A stretch of DNA of 64,000 bases from Pseudomonas sp. PA27(2017) (GTDB taxonomy: Bacteria; Pseudomonadota; Gammaproteobacteria; Pseudomonadales; Pseudomonadaceae): NCBI RefSeq assembly GCF_001945445.1, contig NZ_MSXW01000021.1, positions 1 to 64,000 of the forward strand, given 5' to 3'. A model generated the notes under the pieces. The model was not told where the DNA came from and did no database searches. It saw only the letters and a program-made list of their open reading frames with translations. The translations under genes were made by a program, and so were the position numbers. Positions 57,605-64,000 of this stretch are shown here, in pieces; the stretch's first letter is position 1, and every line of letters starts with the position of its first letter.

Positions 57605-58371
57605 TACGCTTCCCCCAGGTAGGCTTTGATCACGTCCGGATTGTCGCGGATCTGTTGTGGCGTGCCGTCGGCCAGAGGCGTGCCCTGGTTGATCACGAAG
57701 ATGTGGTCGGAAATGCTCATGACCAGCTTCATGTCGTGCTCGATCAGCAGCACGGTCACGTCGTGCTCGTCACGCAGCACGCCGATCAGCGCTTTCAGGT
57801 CGTCGGTTTCCCGCGGGTTGAGGCCGGCGGCCGGCTCGTCGAGCATCAGAATGCTCGGCCGAGTCATCATGCACCGGGCGATTTCCAGGCGGCGCTGCTG
57901 GCCGTAGGCCAGAGTGCCGGCCGGGCGGTTGGCGAATTCGGTCAGGTTGACCTGCTCCAGCCAGTGCGCGGCGTAATCCATGGCCTCGCGTTCGCTGCGG
58001 CGAAACGCCGGGGTCTTGAACAGCCCGGAGAGGAAGTTGGTGTTGATGTGGCGGTGCTGGGCAACCAGCAGGTTTTCCACCGCAGTCATTTCCTTGAACA
58101 GGCGAACGTTCTGGAACGTGCGCACCACACCTTTGCGGGCGATCTTGTGGCCCGGCAGGCCTTCGATCTGCTCGCCACCCAGGCGGATGCTGCCCGAGGT
58201 CGGCTTGTAGAAACCGGTCAGGCAGTTGAACACGGTGGTCTTGCCGGCGCCGTTCGGGCCGATCATCGACACTACCTGTTTTTCATTGACCGAGAGGCTG
58301 ACCCCGTTGACGGCCAGCAGGCCGCCAAAACGCATGGACAGGCCGCTCACTTCTAGAATCGGGCGGCTCAT
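57604..58371 (-). CDS. braF: Branched-chain amino acid ABC transporter ATPase BraF (LivG)
   Basis: 255 residues. Walker [10 protein letters not shown] (38-46), LivG-type signature [15 protein letters not shown] and Walker B ILMLDEP. Pairs with BraG. Overlaps braE by four bases. Confidence 0.96.
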   Translation of the reverse strand: MSRPILEVSGLSMRFGGLLAVNGVSLSVNEKQVVSMIGPNGAGKTTVFNCLTGFYKPTSGSIRLGGEQIEGLPGHKIARKGVVRTFQNVRLFKEMTAVENLLVAQHRHINTNFLSGLFKTPAFRRSEREAMDYAAHWLEQVNLTEFANRPAGTLAYGQQRRLEIARCMMTRPSILMLDEPAAGLNPRETDDLKALIGVLRDEHDVTVLLIEHDMKLVMSISDHIFVINQGTPLADGTPQQIRDNPDVIKAYLGEA

Positions 58372-59623
58372 CGTTGTTTCAACTCCAGGTGTGGGCGCTG
58401 CATGGGCATGAGGCCCTGCGGACGCCAGATCATCATCACGATCATGGTCAGACCGAATATCAGCATGCGGTACTCGTTGAAGTCGCGCATCTCCTGCAGC
58501 AGGGTCATCACGATGGCGGCGAATATGATGCCGAGCTGCGAGCCCATGCCACCGAGCACGACGATGGCGAGGATCATCGCCGACTCGATGAAGGTGAACG
58601 ATTCCGGCGTCACCAGGCCCTGGCGGGCGGCGAAGAAGCTGCCGGCGAAACCGGCGAAGCTGGCACCGATGGTGAAGGCCGAGAGCTTGACCGTGGTTGG
58701 GTTCAGGCCCAGGGCGCGGCAGGCGATTTCGTCTTCACGCAGCGCTTCCCAGGCGCGGCCGATCGGCATGCGCATCAGGCGGTTGATCACGAAGATGGCG
58801 GCCAGCACCAGCAGCAGGGCGATCAGGTAGAGGAAGATCACCTTGTAGGTGGAGTTGTAGGCGATGCCGAGGAAATCGTGCAGCGTCTGGCCGCCATCCG
58901 GCGCGCGGCGATCGAGGGACAGGCCGAACAGTTCTGGCTTGGGAATCGAGCTGATGCCGTTCGGGCCGCCGGTGATGTCGGTGAGGTTGCGCAGCATGAT
59001 GCGGATGATCTCGCCGAACCCCAGGGTGACGATGGCCAGGTAGTCGCCGCGTAGCCTGAGTACCGGGAAACCCAGCAGGCAACCGAAGGTGGCGGCCATC
59101 AGGCCCGCTATCGGCAATGCCGTCCAGAAGCCGAACCCGGCGTACTCGGCGAGCAGCGCGTAGGTATAGGCGCCCACGGCGTAGAAGCCGACGTAACCCA
59201 GGTCGAGCAGGCCGGCGAGGCCGACCACGATGTTCAGGCCGATGCCCAGCATCACGTAGATGAGGATCAGCGTGGCGATGTCCACCGCGGCGCGGGAGCC
59301 GAAGAACGGCCAGGCCAGGGCCACCACGAACAGCGCGAGCATGATCCAGCGCTGCACGCTGGGTAGGGTCAGGGTGTCCTTGAGGTTCGACGGAATGCTC
59401 GGCAGCGCGCCCTTGAGCTTTTCACCGCCGAGCAGGCGGTCACGCAGCACCAGGTGCCAGACGAACAGCAGTGCAGCGGCGATGCCGATGGTCCACAGGG
59501 TCTGGGCGCTGGCGCCGCTGACCTGCAGGCTGATGCCGACGACGCTGAGCTTGAGGCCGAGGATCGGGTAGGAGATCAGCAGCAGCAGAATGCTGCTGAA
59601 CAGGGCGGTCTTGAGGTTCTTGC

Positions 59624-59627
<4 letters not shown>
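58368..59627 (-). CDS. braE: Branched-chain amino acid permease BraE (LivM)
   Basis: 419 residues, polytopic. Conserved EAA-type loop [18 protein letters not shown], and an N-terminal extension with extra spans as in LivM. Overlaps braD and braF by four bases each. Confidence 0.95.
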
Positions 59628-60547
<920 letters not shown>

Positions 60548-60620
60548 TGCCTAACTCCTGGGTTTGCGCGCACGGCAGCGCTTGTGGCGCAGCGCGAAAC
60601 CGGAATTCTTTCTAATAAAC

Positions 60621-60648
60621 AAAGCCCACTGCACGAGCAGTGGGCTTT
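60621..60648 (-). terminator. Attenuator between braC and braD
   Basis: Stem AAAGCCCACTGC (60621-60632) with GCAGTGGGCTTT (60637-60648), loop ACGA. Only a weak U run follows on the minus strand, so partial read-through is expected, giving more BraC than permease. Confidence 0.8.
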
Positions 60649-60665
60649 AGGCTCAGGCGGGGGAG

Positions 60666-61787
60666 TTACTTGGCTTCGGACTTGGTGCCGTCCTGGTGCC
60701 ATTCGTAAACCACGAAGTTGAAGTTCTTCAGGTCGCCTTTCTCATCGAAACCGAGGGTGCCGGTCGGGGTTTCGAAGGTGTTGGCGCGCAGGGCTGCGGC
60801 TACTTCGGCGGTGTCGGTGCTACCGGCTTTCTCGATGCCGCCGGCGATGACCTGAACGGCAGCGTAGGCCGGGAACACGAACGGACCGCTCGGGTCTTCG
60901 TTCTTGGCCTTGAAGGCCTCGACCAGCGCCTTGTTCTTCGGATCCTGGTCGAAGGATTGCGGCAGGGTGACCAGCAGGCCTTCGGAAGCCGGGCCGGCGA
61001 TGGCCGAGATTTCCTTGTTGCCTACGCCTTCGGGGCCCATGAAGCGAACGTCGAGGCCTTTTTCCTTGGACTGGCGCAGCAGCAGACCCAGTTCCGGGTG
61101 GTAGCCACCATAGTAGACGAAGTCGATGCCCTGCTGCTTGAGCTTGGCGATCAGCGAGGAGAAGTCCTTGTCGCCGGCGTTGATGCCTTCGAACACGCCA
61201 ACTTTGACGCCTTTGGATTCCAGGGTCTGCTTGACGGCGCTGGCGATGCCTTCACCGTACTGCTGCTTGTCGTGGATGACGGCGACGTTCTTCGGCTTGA
61301 TGTGGTCAGCGATGAAGTTACCCGCGGTCGGGCCCTGCAGGCTGTCCAGACCGATGGTGCGGAAGATCAGCTCGTAGCCACGGGCGGTGATTTCCGGGCT
61401 GGTGGCAGCCGGGGTGATCATCAGGATGCCTTCGTCTTCGTAGATGTCCGAAGCCGGCTGAGTGGAGCTGGAGCACAGGTGACCAACGACGAACTTGGCG
61501 CCATCGTTGACGATCTTGTTGGCTACGGCCACGGCTTGCTTGGGATCGCATGCGTCGTCATAGACCACGCCTTCGAGCTGAGCACCGTTCACGCCACCGG
61601 CCTTGTTGATCTGCTCGATGGCCATCTTGGCACCGACGAACTGCATTTCACCGTACTGAGCGACGGCACCGGTCACCGGGCCAGCCATGGCGATCTTGAT
61701 GGTGTCGGCGGCGACCGAGTAGCTGGCGCAGCCAGCCAGGGCCATAGCGGCGAACAGCTTGGAAATCTGCTTAGTAGCGTTGTTCAT
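60666..61787 (-). CDS. braC: Leu/Ile/Val-binding periplasmic protein BraC
   Basis: 373 residues, the PAO1 BraC length. Signal peptide ends near SYSVAA, then DTIKIAMAGPVTGAVAQYGE begins the type I periplasmic-binding fold; the conserved disulfide is in DDACDPKQ and GHLCSSST. It delivers branched-chain amino acids to BraDE. Start at 61787, with GGAG at five bases. Confidence 0.96.
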   Translation of the reverse strand: MNNATKQISKLFAAMALAGCASYSVAADTIKIAMAGPVTGAVAQYGEMQFVGAKMAIEQINKAGGVNGAQLEGVVYDDACDPKQAVAVANKIVNDGAKFVVGHLCSSSTQPASDIYEDEGILMITPAATSPEITARGYELIFRTIGLDSLQGPTAGNFIADHIKPKNVAVIHDKQQYGEGIASAVKQTLESKGVKVGVFEGINAGDKDFSSLIAKLKQQGIDFVYYGGYHPELGLLLRQSKEKGLDVRFMGPEGVGNKEISAIAGPASEGLLVTLPQSFDQDPKNKALVEAFKAKNEDPSGPFVFPAYAAVQVIAGGIEKAGSTDTAEVAAALRANTFETPTGTLGFDEKGDLKNFNFVVYEWHQDGTKSEAK

Positions 61788-62077
61788 AGTGCTCCACTCG
61801 TTGTGTTTTGTTGTAGTTCTGGTAGCCAAAGCTGCAGAACCGGAGTCGACTTCCGGCCATATCCCCGGCAACTGTACCGATACAGTGTAGAGCGCAGATT
61901 TGCGCCTTGGAAAGTCGGCAGTCGAAAGAGAACGGTAAGAATGTCGCGTAATTGCAAGAAATGTATAGAAAAACGGCTAGTTCCTGACCGCCGGGCGGTT
62001 GACAGTCCCTTGTCTGTCAGCCGTCCGTCGTTATCATGGCGGCCGTCAAAAAACGGCCATCGAAATACGGAACTGCC

Positions 62078-62389
62078 ATGAACGAACAACCAAGCACCCT
62101 CTATGCCAAATTGCTCGGCGAAACCGCCCCCATTACCTGGCAGGAACTGCAGCCGTTCTTCGCCCGCGGCTCGCTGCTCTGGGTCGATAGCGACCAGGAC
62201 CTTATCGAGGTAGCCGAGGCGGTCGCCGAAAATCGCAAGGATGAGGTCGCTGCATGGCTGGATGCCGGGCGTATCGCGGTACTGAACGATAGCCGTGCGC
62301 AAGATCTGCTCGCCCGCGATCCGTCATTGTGGGCCGTGGTCGTCGCGCCTTGGGTACTGGTGCAGGAACGCGCCGAAAAGAAGCACTGA
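62078..62389 (+). CDS. DUF2288 protein
   Basis: 103 residues: LYAKLLGETAPITWQELQPF and WVLVQERAEKKH mark DUF2288. Acidic, soluble, without known role. A small hairpin (GGCCGT/ACGGCC, 62041-62058) lies upstream. Divergent from braC. Confidence 0.83.
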   Translation: MNEQPSTLYAKLLGETAPITWQELQPFFARGSLLWVDSDQDLIEVAEAVAENRKDEVAAWLDAGRIAVLNDSRAQDLLARDPSLWAVVVAPWVLVQERAEKKH

Positions 62390-62588
62390 GTTCAAACGAG
62401 CGTATCAAGCCCTCTGCCATAGGTATTTGCAGCGCTCGTCTCGTGTCGAATATGCTCACTATTGGTGCTTTATGTGCGCTTTTGTGGTGCGCTTTCGCGA
62501 TGGCATCATCATGTGCCGCTAGGGTCTATGTTGAGGAGCCCGATGCCTATCGTGGTTTCGGTCGATCCTTCAGCACGGGAGACAGCAC

Positions 62589-62957
62589 ATGTTCGAGCCT
62601 GGCCATTTTCATCGCAGTAACAGCGTGGCGACTGGTGACGTTCCGGTCTACGCCATCGACCTGCATTACGACATCCGTCAGGATGCGGCCGAGGGGCCGA
62701 TGCTGCAGATGTCCATGAGGGGCGAGATCGACGGTGCGGCATTCGAGGAGGCCTTCGAGCTGCACCGCGATACCGCCTTCAACTTCGCCAGTGTGGTCAG
62801 CCGCCTGGCTCACAAGCATGGCCTGCCCACCAGCGTGGTGCTGATCAGCCATGAATACGAGGCGTTCGACCAGATGTTCGAGGATATCCGGCATCGCCTG
62901 GATGCCCACAGTGGCGATCCGGTCGATCTTGATCATCTTGCAAAGGACGGTCTCTAG
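62589..62957 (+). CDS. DUF5064 family protein
   Basis: 122 residues. MFEPGHFHR, YAIDLHYDIR and FELHRDTAFNFA are typical of the DUF5064 proteins found in pseudomonads. Predicted cytoplasmic; function unknown. The 200 bp before it hold no gene I can support. Confidence 0.75.
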   Translation: MFEPGHFHRSNSVATGDVPVYAIDLHYDIRQDAAEGPMLQMSMRGEIDGAAFEEAFELHRDTAFNFASVVSRLAHKHGLPTSVVLISHEYEAFDQMFEDIRHRLDAHSGDPVDLDHLAKDGL

Positions 62958-63011
62958 ATCCGTCATCATCTTTAGTGCCGTTTCCAAGAATGGCCAGCCA
63001 AGGAGTCGTGC

Positions 63012-63803
63012 ATGAAGCTATCCGCCAATCTGACGATGCTGTTCACCGAGCGGCCTCTGCTCGAGCGCATCGTGGCAGCCGCTGCGGCGGGTTTCGATGG
63101 CGTGGAAATCCAGTTTCCCTACGAAGTGCCGGCGTTGCGCCTGAAGGACGAATTGGAGCGGGCAGGGCTGCCGCTGGTGTTGATGAATTTCCCAGGCGGC
63201 GACTTTCTTGCCGGCGGGCCTGGGCTGGCGGCGGTACCGGCGCGCCAGTCAGCATTCGATGAGGCGCTCGAGGCTGCATTGACCTACGCGGCCATGGCGC
63301 GCCCGCAGTTCGTCAATGTGTTGCCCGGGCGCCTGGCGGAGGGGCTCGATCGCGAGCAGGCGCTGGACACTCTTGTCGGCAATGCGCGCAAGGCCGCGGA
63401 GGCTTTTGGGTTACTGGGCATTGGCGTGGTCAGCGAGGCGATCAATCCCCTCGACATGCCGGGCTTTCTGGTCAATACGCCGCAGCACTTGCAGGCGCTG
63501 CTGGCTGCCGTCGACCACGACAATTTCCGGGCGCAGCTGGATATCTATCACATGGCGCGGCAGGGGATCGATCCGGTGGTGGCGGTGGAAATGCTGGCCG
63601 GGCGGATCGGCCACGTGCAATTCGCCGATTGTCCGGGGCGTGGTGCGCCCGGCACGGGAAGCATCGATTTCACGGCTGTGCGCAATGCACTGGAGAGCGC
63701 CGCCTACCGCGGCTGGCTGGGCGCCGAGTACCGCCCCGAAGAGGGCGATACCGGTGCCAGCCTGGGCTGGATGACCGCGTGGCGGTCAGTTGACCAGGGG
63801 TGA
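63012..63803 (+). CDS. hyi: Hydroxypyruvate isomerase family protein
   Basis: 263 residues, TIM barrel of the AP-endonuclease-2 superfamily. Motifs LSANLTMLFTERPLLERI, GFDGVEIQFPYE, ISEAINP-type VVSEAINPLDMPG and the metal-ligand histidine in DIYHMARQG. Hyi interconverts hydroxypyruvate and tartronate semialdehyde. No glyoxylate carboligase is adjacent, so a related sugar-acid isomerase is possible. GGAG-type site precedes the ATG at 63012. Confidence 0.85.
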   Translation: MKLSANLTMLFTERPLLERIVAAAAAGFDGVEIQFPYEVPALRLKDELERAGLPLVLMNFPGGDFLAGGPGLAAVPARQSAFDEALEAALTYAAMARPQFVNVLPGRLAEGLDREQALDTLVGNARKAAEAFGLLGIGVVSEAINPLDMPGFLVNTPQHLQALLAAVDHDNFRAQLDIYHMARQGIDPVVAVEMLAGRIGHVQFADCPGRGAPGTGSIDFTAVRNALESAAYRGWLGAEYRPEEGDTGASLGWMTAWRSVDQG

Positions 63804-64000
63804 GGCGCTGGCAACCGGCGCCAGCTTGAGCGCCTGGTTGTCATGTTTTGGCTGGGCCGGCGCACTCTGGTTGTAGGCATGGCGCCACAGCGGGTGCTGC
63901 TCGGCCTGTTGCCACAGTTGCGCGTGCAGGCGCGCCAGCAGCACCGGGTCGCTCAACAGCGCCAGCTTGCGCTTACCATCGAGCTTTTTCGGGCCCAGCT
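63786..64000 (-). CDS. C-terminal end of an unidentified protein (runs off the right edge)
   Basis: The last 71 codons of a minus-strand frame, from the right edge to a TGA at 63786-63788. It contains LGPKKLDGKRKLALL and many H, Q and W residues, ending SASPLVN. Its final 18 bases overlap hyi. Too little remains to assign a family. Confidence 0.6.
   Translation of the reverse strand, partial: LGPKKLDGKRKLALLSDPVLLARLHAQLWQQAEQHPLWRHAYNQSAPAQPKHDNQALKLAPVASASPLVN

Noticed and set aside
61728-61787. BraC as a lipoprotein because of LAGC in its signal
   Set aside because: Known BraC is a soluble periplasmic protein, and a normal cleavage site (SYSVAA) follows.

Overview
The window reads as a chromosomal stretch of a Pseudomonas species (class Gammaproteobacteria). 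The case rests on gene order: ung, a lipoprotein, tctABC/tctDE, an HDOD gene, ygfZ, sdhE, nadB, algU-mucA-mucB-mucD, lepA, lepB, a DUF4845 gene, rnc, era, recO and pdxJ follow the order I recall for P. aeruginosa PAO1 (about PA0744 to PA0773). The glpFKRD, argF, grxD and braCDEFG blocks are also of Pseudomonas type. Base composition looks high in GC, so nearly every gene has long shadow frames on the other strand. I see no rRNA, tRNA, CRISPR array, prophage or insertion sequence; species cannot be fixed by eye.

Layout. 1-9.5 kb: the N-terminal part of a giant LapA-type adhesin (minus strand, running off the left edge), divergent from a lapE-lapB-lapC type I secretion operon. 9.5-12.3 kb: two crotonase-fold genes, one resembling DspI, then ung. 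12.3-20.7 kb: a REP pair, a lipoprotein, an AbrB-family membrane protein coupled to a tripartite tricarboxylate transporter (tctCBA), an unidentified exported protein and the tctDE two-component system. 20.7-25 kb: HDOD protein, ygfZ, sdhE-ygfX and nadB. 25-29.4 kb: the envelope-stress operon algU-mucA-mucB-mucD, without mucC. 29.5-35.8 kb: lepA-lepB and a DUF4845/rnc/era/recO/pdxJ string. 35.8-41.9 kb: LysR regulator, cmoAB, a chagasin-like lipoprotein, a cupin, metR and an alpha/beta hydrolase. 41.8-46.9 kb: the glycerol regulon glpF-glpK-glpR-glpD. 47-56.7 kb: ybaK, an orphan solute-binding protein, a PhzF-family gene, argF with an ABC ATPase, a molybdopterin oxidoreductase, grxD, trmO, a DUF1456 gene, a degenerate S4 pseudouridine synthase homologue and a 28-residue membrane peptide. 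56.9-61.8 kb: the branched-chain amino acid transporter braCDEFG. 62-64 kb: DUF2288 and DUF5064 genes, hyi, and the end of an unidentified gene.

How the parts work together. LapEBC should export the adhesin. Its retention module carries a TAAG site of the kind cut by the LapG protease, so surface retention is probably controlled by a c-di-GMP/LapD-type switch encoded elsewhere. AlgU, held by MucA and MucB, is released on envelope stress and appears to drive its own operon from two GAACTT-N16-TCTA promoters. GlpR probably controls glpD and glpF through ATGTTCG-type operators. TctDE probably controls tctCBA. The most unusual items are the lap locus and its regulatory spacer, the unidentified protein at 17700-18380, the pseudouridine synthase homologue lacking its catalytic aspartate, a 14-bp minisatellite beginning at the mucD stop codon, the 28-residue peptide gene and the rnc-operon leader hairpins.
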